A DNA stretch of 19,896 nt, from assembly GCA_900554705.1 (NCBI GenBank), contig USIH01000026.1, positions 1 through 19,896 on the forward strand, in the 5' to 3' direction. Source of the stretch: an uncultured Eubacteriales bacterium (GTDB taxonomy: Bacteria > Bacillota > Clostridia > Oscillospirales > Oscillospiraceae). Under the pieces are notes generated by a model that ran no database searches, was not told the DNA's origin, and saw only the letters and a list, made by a program, of their open reading frames with translations. Below are positions 7,556-14,520 of the stretch, in pieces. The position numbers were made by a program, and so were the translations under genes. Within the stretch, counting starts at the first letter, position 1, and each line of letters starts with the position of its first letter.

Positions 7556-8413
7556 ATGGCAACATTTACCAATCAGGCGACGCTGACCTACGGCGGCGAT
7601 ACGGTGGTTTCCAATGTAGTCACGGGTGAGCTGGTCACGGTCCTCAGCGCGACCAAGACGGCGGCTGCGCCCGCCTATGCGCAGGGGGAGATCATCACCT
7701 ATGTCATCATGCTGCGCAACACCGGCACAACGGCCGTTGAGGCGCTGACGGTGACGGACGATCTGGCGAGCTATTCCTTCACGCCCACCGATGCCGCGAC
7801 GATCACATTGACGCCGCTGCGCTACGTGGAAGGTTCGCTGCGCTATTTCACAAACGGCGTTTTGCAGACGACGCCGACCGTGACGGCGGGGGAAAACACG
7901 CTCACCGTCGCGCCCGTTACGGTGCCTGCGGGCGGAACGGCGACGCTGGTCTATGAGGTTCGGGTCAACACGTTCGCGCCGACTGCCGCAAACTCCGTGC
8001 TGACCAATACCGTGACCGTGACGGGCGCGGGACTGGCGACAAGCGTGCAGGCGGAGGCGGTGATCGAAGCGGAGAATCGTCCGCGTCTTGCCATCACGAA
8101 AGGGATCTCGCCTGCTGCCGTGGCCGAGAATGGGACACTCACCTACACCATCACCGTTCAGAACTACGGGATGCAGGCCGTCACGGAAGGGCTTGTCGTG
8201 TCGGATACGTTCGATCCCATTCTGCGCAATATTTCCGCCACCTACAACGGCGATGCTTGGACGAATTACACCTACGATACGACGACCGGCGTTTTTACGA
8301 CCGTCGCCAATGCGGTGTCCGTGCCCGCCGCGACCGATACGGTCAACGAGACGACCGGCACGCATACCGTCGTGCCAGGTACGACGGTCATCACCGTGAC
8401 CGGAACGGTATAA
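7556..8413 (+). CDS. DUF11 domain-containing protein (two Ig-like repeat domains), function unknown
   Basis: A 285-residue protein starting MATFTNQATLTYGG at the ATG 7556-7558, with GGAAGGAGG a few bases upstream; a longer frame from 7457 lacks a ribosome site. It contains two DUF11-type beta-sandwich units. The first (about 20-160) includes LSATKTAAAP, YVIMLRNTGTTAVEALTVTDDL and a VPAGGTATLVYEVRV end. The second (about 175-285) includes LAITKGISPA, YTITVQNYGMQAVTEGLVVSD and a closing ITVTGTV. From memory, proteins of just this length and layout recur in Clostridia, so it is probably full length. DUF11 domains are usually structural parts of surface proteins. Here there is no signal peptide, membrane helix or sorting motif, so its location is puzzling. 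It stands alone, before a hairpin at 8421-8447. Confidence 0.82.
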   Translation: MATFTNQATLTYGGDTVVSNVVTGELVTVLSATKTAAAPAYAQGEIITYVIMLRNTGTTAVEALTVTDDLASYSFTPTDAATITLTPLRYVEGSLRYFTNGVLQTTPTVTAGENTLTVAPVTVPAGGTATLVYEVRVNTFAPTAANSVLTNTVTVTGAGLATSVQAEAVIEAENRPRLAITKGISPAAVAENGTLTYTITVQNYGMQAVTEGLVVSDTFDPILRNISATYNGDAWTNYTYDTTTGVFTTVANAVSVPAATDTVNETTGTHTVVPGTTVITVTGTV

Positions 8414-8420
8414 GATATGT

Positions 8421-8447
8421 GCGCGGAGCGCCCCGTGCGCTCCGCGC
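8421..8447 (+). terminator. Strong hairpin after the DUF11 gene, probable terminator
   Basis: An 11-bp perfect stem, GCGCGGAGCGC with GCGCTCCGCGC, encloses a CCCGT loop 7 nt after the DUF11 stop codon. It is followed by AAATT rather than a T run, so it may terminate weakly or protect the 3' end of the transcript. Confidence 0.55.
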
Positions 8448-8477
8448 AAATTAAGCCGTGCGGACAGGGATAGATGC

Positions 8478-8506
8478 TTGACAACGCGGGTGCGATTTGC
8501 TATCAT
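8478..8506 (+). promoter_or_regulatory. Promoter of the ECF/pseudouridine operon
   Basis: A perfect TTGACA -35 (8478-8483), a 17-nt spacer and TATCAT (8501-8506) with a TGC extended -10. Transcription would start near 8513, leaving a leader of only about 37 nt. That leaves no room for a typical riboswitch, so control by a vitamin-sensing RNA is unlikely. Confidence 0.8.
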
Positions 8507-8549
8507 TGGGTGACAAAAGCAACGCTGATAGAAAAGGAGGCAAATTGCC

Positions 8550-9074
8550 ATGAAAAAAGAAAAATTTAGCGTTCGCACCCTTGTGATCACAGCCTTGTTT
8601 ACGGCGCTGACCTGTATCGCGACGATGGTCATTCAGATCCGCATGACCGTGACGGAGGGCTATGTCAACATCGGAGATTGTTTCGTCCTTCTTGGCGCGT
8701 GGGTGCTCGGGCCGTACTTCGGCGCGTTCGCCGGCGGCGTCGGTTCCGCGCTGGCAGATCTGCTCTCGGGCTATATGCACTACGTTCCCGGTACGTTTGT
8801 GATCAAAGCGCTGATGGCGATCGTCGCTGCGGTGCTCTACCGTCAGATCGGCAAGAAGCATAACCGCCTTGGCCAGCTTGCCAGCGGCATTGCTGCGGAG
8901 CTTTGGATGGTTCTCGGCTATTTCCTCTATGCGTGGCTTCTCCTCGGCAAGGGGCTTGCCGCCGCGACCAGCATCCCCGGCAATCTGCTGCAGGGCGCGA
9001 TCGGCATCGTTGCCGCCGTCGCTCTGATCGCCGCGCTGCGAGAGAGCAAGGCTCTGGTGAACGTCAATGGATGA
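8550..9074 (+). CDS. ECF transporter S component, predicted nucleoside (pseudouridine) importer subunit
   Basis: A 174-residue membrane protein with about six hydrophobic helices, an N-terminal basic tail, and motifs typical of ECF substrate-binding (S) components of the HmpT/PF07155-like group: EGYVNIGDCFVLLGAWVLGP near residues 35-54, then GAFAGGVGSALADLLSGY and YVPGTFVIKALMAI. S components bind substrate and use an EcfA-EcfA'-EcfT module that can be shared; no such module is present in this window. The ATG at 8550 follows AAAAGGAGG. Its stop overlaps the start of the UPF0340 gene by 8 nt, and the genes after that are pseudouridine kinase and pseudouridine-5'-phosphate glycosidase. Operon context therefore points to pseudouridine or a related nucleoside as substrate. 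That is inference; a vitamin such as a pyridoxine precursor is the main alternative. Confidence 0.85.
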   Translation: MKKEKFSVRTLVITALFTALTCIATMVIQIRMTVTEGYVNIGDCFVLLGAWVLGPYFGAFAGGVGSALADLLSGYMHYVPGTFVIKALMAIVAAVLYRQIGKKHNRLGQLASGIAAELWMVLGYFLYAWLLLGKGLAAATSIPGNLLQGAIGIVAAVALIAALRESKALVNVNG

Positions 9075-9609
9075 GCTGAGAGCGCAGGCGGCGCAGGTGA
9101 CGCGTGAGCTGATCGAAAAGGCAAAGCTGCAAGTCGGCCAGATTGTTGTCGTCGGCTGCTCCACCAGTGAGATCTGCGGCAGCCGCATCGGCTCGGACTC
9201 CCGTCCGGAGGTCGCAAAGCTCGTGCTGGAGGCCATTTGGGACGAGCTTCGTGCAAAAGGGATCTACCTTGCCGCGCAGTGCTGCGAGCACTTGAACCGC
9301 GCGATCATCATCGAGCGCGCTGCCGTCCCGTTTGCGGATGTCGTGAATGTCGTGCCGCAGCCGAAGGCGGGCGGCTCCTTTGCGACGGCGGCCTACCACG
9401 CCTTTGAGGATCCCGTTGCGGTCGAGCACATCCGTGCCGACGCCGGTCTGGACATCGGCGGGACGCTGATCGGGATGCACTTAAAGCAGGTCGCGGTGCC
9501 GCTGCGTCTACGGCTTGACCACATAGGAAGCGCAATTTTACTTGCGGCGCGCGTGCGTCCGAAGTTTGTCGGCGGAAGCCGCGCCGTTTATGACGAGCGT
9601 CTTTTGTGA
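9067..9609 (+). CDS. UPF0340 (TIGR01440, YwlG-like) family protein
   Basis: A 180-residue cytoplasmic protein of the conserved Firmicutes family UPF0340, whose biochemical role I do not know. Recognisable family stretches are VVGCSTSEICGSRIG (28-42), LAAQCCEHLNRA, and the C-terminal DIGGTLIGMHLKQVAVPLR. Length agrees with the family. The conserved CSTSE, CCEHLNRA and HLKQVAVP patches look like an active-site or ligand pocket. The ATG at 9067-9069 lies inside the end of the S component gene (overlap 9067-9074), with 12 nt between its stop and the kinase start. It is thus in the middle of a pseudouridine uptake/breakdown operon, suggesting an accessory step in nucleoside or ribose phosphate metabolism. 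That is inference from position. Confidence 0.85.
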   Translation: MDELRAQAAQVTRELIEKAKLQVGQIVVVGCSTSEICGSRIGSDSRPEVAKLVLEAIWDELRAKGIYLAAQCCEHLNRAIIIERAAVPFADVVNVVPQPKAGGSFATAAYHAFEDPVAVEHIRADAGLDIGGTLIGMHLKQVAVPLRLRLDHIGSAILLAARVRPKFVGGSRAVYDERLL

Positions 9610-9621
9610 GGAGGAGACTCT

Positions 9622-10548
9622 TTGGAACAGCGTTATACGGTAGTGACCGGCGGTGTCAATGTCGATATCGGCGGCAGCGCGTTCTCAGCGCTGATCGACC
9701 GTGATTCCAATCCCGGCAGGGTTCGCATGAGCCTTGGCGGCGTCGGCAGAAACATCGCGCATAATCTTGCGCTTTTGGGCGCGAATGTGAAGTTTTTCAC
9801 GGCGTTCGGCGACGATCTCTATGCGCACCACATCACCGCTTCCTGCGATGAGCTGCACATCGACATTCGTCATGCCCTGCGCCTGCCCGATGAGAATACT
9901 TCGATCTATCTGTTCATCAGTGGGCCGGACGGCGATATGGCGCTGGCGGTGTCGGACATGGAGATCTGCGAAAAGCTCACGACGGACTTTTTTAAGGAGA
10001 GGCAGGCAGTTTTGGACGGTGCGCAGCTTGTCGTAACGGACACCAATCTGCCGGAGCAGTCGCTTGTCTACCTCGCAGAGCACTGCACCGTGCCGCTCTT
10101 TGCCGATCCCGTTTCCACGGCAAAGGCGGAAAAGCTCCGCCCCATCCTCGGAAAGCTCCACACGCTCAAGCCCAACCGGATCGAAGCGGAGCTTCTTTCC
10201 GGCGTTGCGATCCGCGACCGCAGGAGTCTCGAGCTCGCGGCGGACAAGCTGCTGGAGACGGGACTGAAACGGCTGTTCCTCTCCCTTGGTTCGGACGGCG
10301 TGTTTGTTGCCGACGAACAGGAGCGCTTCTTGCAGCCCTGCTGCCCCGCGACGATGCGCAACGCGACGGGTGCGGGCGATGCCTTTATGGCAACGCTCGC
10401 GTGGGCCTACGGCGAGGATCTGGATCTGCACCGAACCGCGCAGGCTGCCGCTGCAGCGGCGGCGATCGCCGTGGAAGGGGAGCAGACGATCAATCCGCTT
10501 TTGTCCGCCGAGGCGGTGAAGAACCGCATCTCGGCGTTCAGAAAATAA
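9622..10548 (+). CDS. psuK: PfkB family sugar kinase, probable pseudouridine kinase
   Basis: A 308-residue ribokinase-family enzyme. PfkB signature 1 is seen in GGVGRNIAHNLALLGANV (39-56) and signature 2 in NATGAGDAF (247-255), with D253 as the catalytic base and the preceding glycines forming the anion hole. The N-terminal GGVNVDIGG is the substrate-binding strand. Pseudouridine kinase converts pseudouridine and ATP to pseudouridine 5'-phosphate. The specific assignment rests on the psuG gene directly downstream (21-nt gap) and the VDIGG-type N-terminus. The start is a TTG at 9622-9624 with a GAGGAGG ribosome site at 9608-9614, just after the UPF0340 stop; no better ATG or GTG lies nearby. 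A generic nucleoside or sugar kinase is the alternative. Confidence 0.88.
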   Translation: MEQRYTVVTGGVNVDIGGSAFSALIDRDSNPGRVRMSLGGVGRNIAHNLALLGANVKFFTAFGDDLYAHHITASCDELHIDIRHALRLPDENTSIYLFISGPDGDMALAVSDMEICEKLTTDFFKERQAVLDGAQLVVTDTNLPEQSLVYLAEHCTVPLFADPVSTAKAEKLRPILGKLHTLKPNRIEAELLSGVAIRDRRSLELAADKLLETGLKRLFLSLGSDGVFVADEQERFLQPCCPATMRNATGAGDAFMATLAWAYGEDLDLHRTAQAAAAAAAIAVEGEQTINPLLSAEAVKNRISAFRK

Positions 10549-10569
10549 ATGTAACAAAGGAGAAAAATC

Positions 10570-11487
10570 ATGCTGAACAAGTATCTTGATGTAAAGCCCG
10601 AAGTCGCTGAGGCACTGACAGCGGGGAAGCCCGTCGTTGCGCTGGAGTCTACGATCATTTCCCACGGTATGCCCTATCCGCAGAACGTGGAAACCGCGCT
10701 GGAGGTCGAACGCATCATCCGTGAAAACGGCGCGGTCCCTGCCACGATCGCCATCATCGGCGGCCGCCTCAAGGCAGGCCTGACCCCCGAAGAGATCGAA
10801 TACTTCGGCAAGAAGGGTGCGGCGATCGCCAAGGCGTCCCGTCGCGACCTCTCCGTTCTTTGCGCGCGCGGTCAGGACGGTGCGACGACCGTCACCACCA
10901 CGATGATCATTGCGCATATGGCGGGCATCCGCATTTTCGCGACCGGCGGCATCGGCGGCGTGCATCGCGGTGCGCAGACGACGATGGACATTTCCGCTGA
11001 CCTCGAAGAGCTGGCACAGACGCCCGTTATGGTCGTTTGCGCGGGCGCGAAGTCCATTCTGGATCTTGGCCTGACGCTGGAATATCTGGAGACGCACGGC
11101 GTTCCCGTCATCGGCTACGGCACGAGCGAGCTGCCCGCATTCTACACCCGTTCCTCCGGCTTCGGTGTCGACTATGAGATCGATACGCCCGAGGAGCTTG
11201 CCGCCGCCTTCAAGGCGCAGGGCGATCTGGGAATGCGCGGCGGCATGCTGGTCACCAACCCGATCCCCGAGGAGTACTCCATGGATCCGAAGGTCATCAA
11301 TGACGCCATCGATGAAGCAGTCCGTCAGTGCAACGCCAACGGCGTGCACGGCAAGGCGACTACGCCGTTCCTGCTTGCCAAAGTCAAGGAGCTGACCGGC
11401 GGCGACAGCTTGGAATCCAACATCCAGCTCGTCTACAACAACGCGCGTCTGGCGGCCAAGACCGCAGTGGCGTACAGCAAGCTGTAA
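10570..11487 (+). CDS. psuG: Pseudouridine-5'-phosphate glycosidase
   Basis: A 305-residue enzyme that reversibly splits the C-C glycosidic bond of pseudouridine 5'-phosphate to uracil and ribose 5-phosphate. Family features are unmistakable: VALESTIISHGMPYPQN (23-39), GGRLKAGLT, ARGQDGATTVTTTM, ATGGIGGVHRGA, CAGAKSILD, and ESNIQLVYNNA near the C-terminus. The residues I recall as catalytic in E. coli PsuG (E31, K93, H137, D149, and Schiff-base K166) all map at a constant offset of five to E26, K88, H132, D144 and K161, so the enzyme should be active. The ATG at 10570 follows AAAGGAG. It is the last gene of the operon and is followed within 10 nt by a strong terminator. Confidence 0.97.
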   Translation: MLNKYLDVKPEVAEALTAGKPVVALESTIISHGMPYPQNVETALEVERIIRENGAVPATIAIIGGRLKAGLTPEEIEYFGKKGAAIAKASRRDLSVLCARGQDGATTVTTTMIIAHMAGIRIFATGGIGGVHRGAQTTMDISADLEELAQTPVMVVCAGAKSILDLGLTLEYLETHGVPVIGYGTSELPAFYTRSSGFGVDYEIDTPEELAAAFKAQGDLGMRGGMLVTNPIPEEYSMDPKVINDAIDEAVRQCNANGVHGKATTPFLLAKVKELTGGDSLESNIQLVYNNARLAAKTAVAYSKL

Positions 11488-11496
11488 TAAAAAAGA

Positions 11497-11535
11497 AACA
11501 TCCGGAGTGCGCCCACCGGGCGCGCTCCGGATGTT
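11497..11535. terminator. Bidirectional intrinsic terminator between psuG and the YibE/F gene
   Basis: An 18-bp stem (11497-11514 with 11518-11535), with one G-T pair and a 3-nt ACC loop. It is followed by T residues on both strands: TTTT on the plus side, and a T-rich tract complementary to the A run at 11488-11498 on the minus side. It lies between convergent genes ending at 11487 and 11545 and should end both transcripts. Confidence 0.92.
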
Positions 11536-11544
11536 TTCCTATGT

Positions 11545-12972
11545 TTATTTTTTCTTCTTTTTCGGCATGGGGCCGAAGAGCAGCGCGCCGAACACCACGG
11601 ACATCGGCACGGCGAGGATGACGCCTGCGGAGGAGGCGAGCATCTGCACCATCTCGACCGAAAGGAACGTCGTGGACATCAGCTGCGAGAAGGACGGGCT
11701 GCGCGAGGAGAGGTAGATCATCAGGACAAGACTGCTGCCGACCAGCGCGAGGATGAGCGTGTTGGTCATGGTGCCGACCATGTCGCGGCCGATGTTCATG
11801 CCTGAGCGCAGGAGCTTGCGGCGCGACAGCTCCGGATTGACGGTGATCAACTCGTTGAGCGCAGAGCTGATGCTCATTGCCACGTCGTTCACCGCGCCGA
11901 GCGCGGCGATCAGGATACCGCCGACCAGAAGATCCTTGATCTGAATGGAGGCGAAGGGATCCTGCCCCTGCTTCATTTGCAGCAGCGCCTCGACCGTCGG
12001 CTCCGCGACGTACATCAAAAAGCCGTTGACGCGGCAGAAGTAAGACGCGATCTGACCGAACAGCATCGCAAAGACGACGCCGGACATCGTACCCAGAATC
12101 GCGCAGATCGTCTTGCGGTTCACACCGTCCAGAATGACAAACTCCACGACGGTGACGTAGGTGCACATCAGCAGGATCGTCGGCAGTGTGTCTGCGCCGC
12201 CGACCAGCTTCGGAATGAGGACGGCAAAGATCCAGAGGATGGTAAATCCAAGCCCCAGCAGTGATTTTGCGCCGACCTTGCCGCCCACAAGCACGGTGAT
12301 GACAAGGAAGGCAAGGACGACCAGAAGCAGGGGAATGGTGCGGTCATAATCCTGCAAGAGCACCTGCGTGACCTCGCCGTCGTTTACGGAGAAGGTGACG
12401 ATCACGTGGTCGCCCTCCTTCAGAATGCAGCCGTAGAGGTAGCTCAGGTCGTTTCGCAGGGAGTAGCGCTTGCCCTTACTCGGGCCGCTGAGCATTTCAA
12501 CGGTCACGGTCTGCTTGCCGATGGGGACGTCTTCCACGTCCTGCTGTCCCTGATAGACCTCTTCGTCGACGCTGACGACCTTACCACGGTGGTATTCAAT
12601 GCCTTCCTGCACGGTCGACTGCACGATCTTTTCCGTCTTCTGCGCGTCTTCGTAGGAAAAGAAGAAGATCAGAGCGGAGATCGTCAGCACGACGGCGGAC
12701 AGCGCCCAGCGCGCGGCCTTTTGCAGGCGATCCGGCGCGAGGGGAGATAGTCCCTTCTTCTGCGGCGTCGGCTCCGGCAGCGAGTGCAGGCGGCACAGGG
12801 CGCGCACGCACAGGTAGATCAGAAAAGCGCCGCCCGCGAAGGTGCAGACCAGCGTGCAGATGCCGATGAGCGACGTGTGATCCTTCAAAAAGAAGAGCAG
12901 AGCGGCGGCCGCGCAGCAATAAAGCCCGACAACGCCGCAGCCCCACCAGAACCATTTTTTTCTTTGATACAT
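11545..12972 (-). CDS. YibE/F family membrane protein with N-terminal membrane extension
   Basis: A 475-residue polytopic protein. Two hydrophobic segments at about 8-28 and 35-58 and a third at about 88-107 precede a soluble region (about 110-210). That region contains KRYSLRNDLSYLYG and GDHVIVTFSVNDG, followed by the multi-helix YibE/F core. The core carries the conserved IKDLLVGGILIAALGAVNDVA-type stretch and SGMNIGRDMVGTMTNTLILA. Members of the family are often near 380-400 residues with one helix before the soluble part, so the first two helices look like an added N-terminal hairpin. The C-terminus ends in KKKKK. Biochemical role unknown; transport has been suggested. The ATG at 12970-12972 has GGAGGA 8 nt upstream and a perfect consensus promoter. 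It is a single-gene unit ended by the shared terminator. Confidence 0.9.
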   Translation of the reverse strand: MYQRKKWFWWGCGVVGLYCCAAAALLFFLKDHTSLIGICTLVCTFAGGAFLIYLCVRALCRLHSLPEPTPQKKGLSPLAPDRLQKAARWALSAVVLTISALIFFFSYEDAQKTEKIVQSTVQEGIEYHRGKVVSVDEEVYQGQQDVEDVPIGKQTVTVEMLSGPSKGKRYSLRNDLSYLYGCILKEGDHVIVTFSVNDGEVTQVLLQDYDRTIPLLLVVLAFLVITVLVGGKVGAKSLLGLGFTILWIFAVLIPKLVGGADTLPTILLMCTYVTVVEFVILDGVNRKTICAILGTMSGVVFAMLFGQIASYFCRVNGFLMYVAEPTVEALLQMKQGQDPFASIQIKDLLVGGILIAALGAVNDVAMSISSALNELITVNPELSRRKLLRSGMNIGRDMVGTMTNTLILALVGSSLVLMIYLSSRSPSFSQLMSTTFLSVEMVQMLASSAGVILAVPMSVVFGALLFGPMPKKKKK

Positions 12973-13004
12973 TTCCTAAGTCCTCCAAGGTGCGTCTGTC
13001 CTCC

Positions 13005-13033
13005 ATTATAAAGAAAGGAAACGACGCTGTCAA
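13005..13033 (-). promoter_or_regulatory. Perfect consensus sigma-A promoter of the YibE/F gene
   Basis: On the minus strand TTGACA (13028-13033), a 17-nt spacer and TATAAT (13005-13010): both hexamers match consensus fully. The T run that ends the upstream regulator gene lies directly before the -35. Transcription would start near 12998 with a leader of roughly 26 nt. I see no operator palindrome, so strong constitutive expression is likely. Confidence 0.9.
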
Positions 13034-13034
13034 T

Positions 13035-13078
13035 AAAAAAACGCACCGGCAATCGGCCGCAAAGCGGGACTGCCGGTG
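13035..13078 (-). terminator. Intrinsic terminator of the XRE regulator gene
   Basis: On the minus strand CACCGGCA (13071-13078 strand region) pairs with TGCCGGTG (13044-13051 region), and an inner CCGC/GCGG stem continues the hairpin with an AAA loop. It is followed by seven T residues (13035-13041). It sits 37 nt after the stop of the XRE gene and just before the YibE/F promoter. Confidence 0.8.
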
Positions 13079-13114
13079 TATTTTTGCGTGCCGAAAGGAG
13101 GCACAATGTTTAGA

Positions 13115-13408
13115 TCAGAGACGGATGCGCCCGCCGACGAGCCTTCCGGTGGCGGCGAGCCGTTCGGCATCCTTGCCCTTCGGCTCCAGAACGCCGTGTG
13201 CGCTGAGGACGACCAGAATAGCAAGGTAAGTATCCCAGCCGAGCGGAGCGGTGCCGCGTTCGATCTCGGAGATCTTCTGACGGCTCTTTCCGATTGCGCC
13301 GCCAAGCTCTGCCTGAGACATACGCATCTTCTTGCGCAGAGCGGGCAACTCCTGCACGAGTGAGTCAATGAGGATTTTCTGCGGTTCGGTTTGGACAAAT
13401 TGCGGCAT
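13115..13408 (-). CDS. Small XRE family (HTH_3) transcriptional regulator
   Basis: A 97-residue DNA-binding protein. A helix-turn-helix of the Cro/C1 type covers about residues 20-70: LPALRKKMRMSQAELGGAIG with recognition helix SRQKISEIERGT, then WDTYLAILVVLSA. There is no sensory or dimerisation domain beyond a short C-terminal tail. I prefer the ATG at 13406-13408 because GAAGGGG lies 6 nt upstream; an in-frame ATG 21 nt earlier (13429) has no ribosome site. The gene forms its own unit between a promoter at 13473-13501 and a terminator. It could control the neighbouring YibE/F or zinc-ribbon genes, but no shared operator is visible, so the target is unknown. Confidence 0.87.
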   Translation of the reverse strand: MPQFVQTEPQKILIDSLVQELPALRKKMRMSQAELGGAIGKSRQKISEIERGTAPLGWDTYLAILVVLSAHGVLEPKGKDAERLAATGRLVGGRIRL

Positions 13409-13472
13409 TGTGACCCCTTCTTTCGTCATTTGTAGTGCGGGCAGCGGTCGTACCCGCGTCCCCTTTGATGTC

Positions 13473-13501
13473 AGTATACCATGCAGACCGTGCTTTGTAA
13501 A
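13473..13501 (-). promoter_or_regulatory. Promoter of the XRE regulator gene
   Basis: On the minus strand TTTACA (13496-13501), a 17-nt spacer and TATACT (13473-13478), with TGG directly before the -10. Each hexamer differs from consensus at one position. Confidence 0.7.
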
Positions 13502-13569
13502 CCGGCTGCCGTGTATAAATTATGAACAAATTGCAAAGTTTTCATACCCGATATGCTCCGGTTCGGCCG

Positions 13570-14247
13570 CTATATGCCCGACTGCCGAAGATAAAACAGC
13601 AGGAAAAACATGAGGGCGGCGACGGCGCCGACGGCAAGGACGCACAGTAGGACGATCAGCCAGACGGGCGCGGCGCTTTCCTCCTCCGGCTCCGGCCGCA
13701 CGGCGGGGCTGCGGACGATCGGCACAGGCGGAATGGAGATGCGAGGGCGCGGCAGCAGCTCCGTCAGGGGCATCTGCTCCGTCAGGCCGCGGCGGCAGAA
13801 GGCGCACAGCGGTGCGTCCGGCGGATTCGGCATCCCGCACCGGCAGAGCCGCCACTGCGTCTGCGACAGCGCGACAGGCTCCTGTGCGGGCAGACGGTTC
13901 CAGAGCAGCCCGTCGGCGAACTGCACCCGCACCACGGTAACGCGCGGATCGGTGATCGGCGGGACGGCGAGCATCCGCTCCTCGCCAAAGGCGCAGTGCG
14001 GCGCGGCGGCACAGTCGGAGAGCGGCAGCTCTAAGGTGCGCCTGCTGCCGTCGGACGTCGTGCCTTCGATCCGTAGCAGGACGGAACGGATGCTGCGGTC
14101 GGATCGGTTGACCAGCCGTACCTGCAAAAAAACTGCACCCACCTCGCGCTCCGTGCACAGACGCAGGCAATGGACATAGACCGGACAATGTGGCTGGAGG
14201 AGCATGGGCTTTTTTGTATCTGAAACGAGAAAACGGTCAGAGAACAT
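13570..14247 (-). CDS. Tail-anchored zinc-ribbon protein, function unknown
   Basis: A 225-residue protein. Residues 1-130 form a soluble domain with a beta-strand-like pattern (VGAVFLQVRLVNRSDRSIRSV, then VTVVRVQFADGLLW). A zinc-ribbon-like cluster follows with C135-x-C137 and C148-x2-C151 in CRCGMPNPPDAPLCAFC, then a Pro-rich linker (160-190) with several Glu, and one C-terminal membrane helix (about 194-220). No signal peptide is present, so the domain should face the cytoplasm. The ATG at 14245-14247 has GGGAGG 6 nt upstream and a promoter at 14295-14323. It is transcribed divergently from the SLH protein gene, and no clear terminator follows it. It is the second zinc-ribbon membrane protein in this window, with the opposite order of ribbon and helix use. 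I do not recognise the family. Confidence 0.75.
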   Translation of the reverse strand: MFSDRFLVSDTKKPMLLQPHCPVYVHCLRLCTEREVGAVFLQVRLVNRSDRSIRSVLLRIEGTTSDGSRRTLELPLSDCAAAPHCAFGEERMLAVPPITDPRVTVVRVQFADGLLWNRLPAQEPVALSQTQWRLCRCGMPNPPDAPLCAFCRRGLTEQMPLTELLPRPRISIPPVPIVRSPAVRPEPEEESAAPVWLIVLLCVLAVGAVAALMFFLLFYLRQSGI

Positions 14248-14294
14248 GGAAAACCTCCCTCCGCGGCGCGAACCTCTGCGCCGCAGTCCTACTC

Positions 14295-14323
14295 ATACTA
14301 CCATATCCGGAGAAAATTGGCAA
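14295..14323 (-). promoter_or_regulatory. Promoter of the tail-anchored zinc-ribbon gene
   Basis: On the minus strand TTGCCA (14318-14323), a 17-nt spacer and TAGTAT (14295-14300), with a TGG extended -10. It lies 48 nt upstream of the start codon. Confidence 0.65.
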
Positions 14324-14520
14324 CCGAAATTCTTGCGCGTCCCGCCATGCGGGAACGGTGGGCGGAGAGACGGCGCGTGGTCAAAAGTGACAAATGCTGA
14401 AAAACAAGGACAAACCGATGAATTAGTCAATATAAAACGTCAAATTTGAAAGGAGAAGAAAATCGCTTTTGTGAATGTAAACAAAAATAAAAAAAGAAGA
14501 GAAAGAGATGCTTTTCCCTG

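Noticed and set aside
8507..8549. Possible riboswitch before the ECF S component
   Set aside because: The leader from the predicted start site is only about 37 nt, too short for known vitamin or nucleobase riboswitches, and no aptamer-like stem set is seen.
9685..11349. 554-codon open frame antisense to psuK and psuG
   Set aside because: It spans two convincingly assigned genes and their spacer, has no ribosome site or promoter, and shows the composition of a codon-bias shadow.
14204..14449. 81-codon plus-strand frame with a GGAGG directly before its ATG
   Set aside because: The ribosome site is too close to the start, and the frame overlaps the 5' end and promoter of the minus-strand zinc-ribbon gene. 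No family resemblance.
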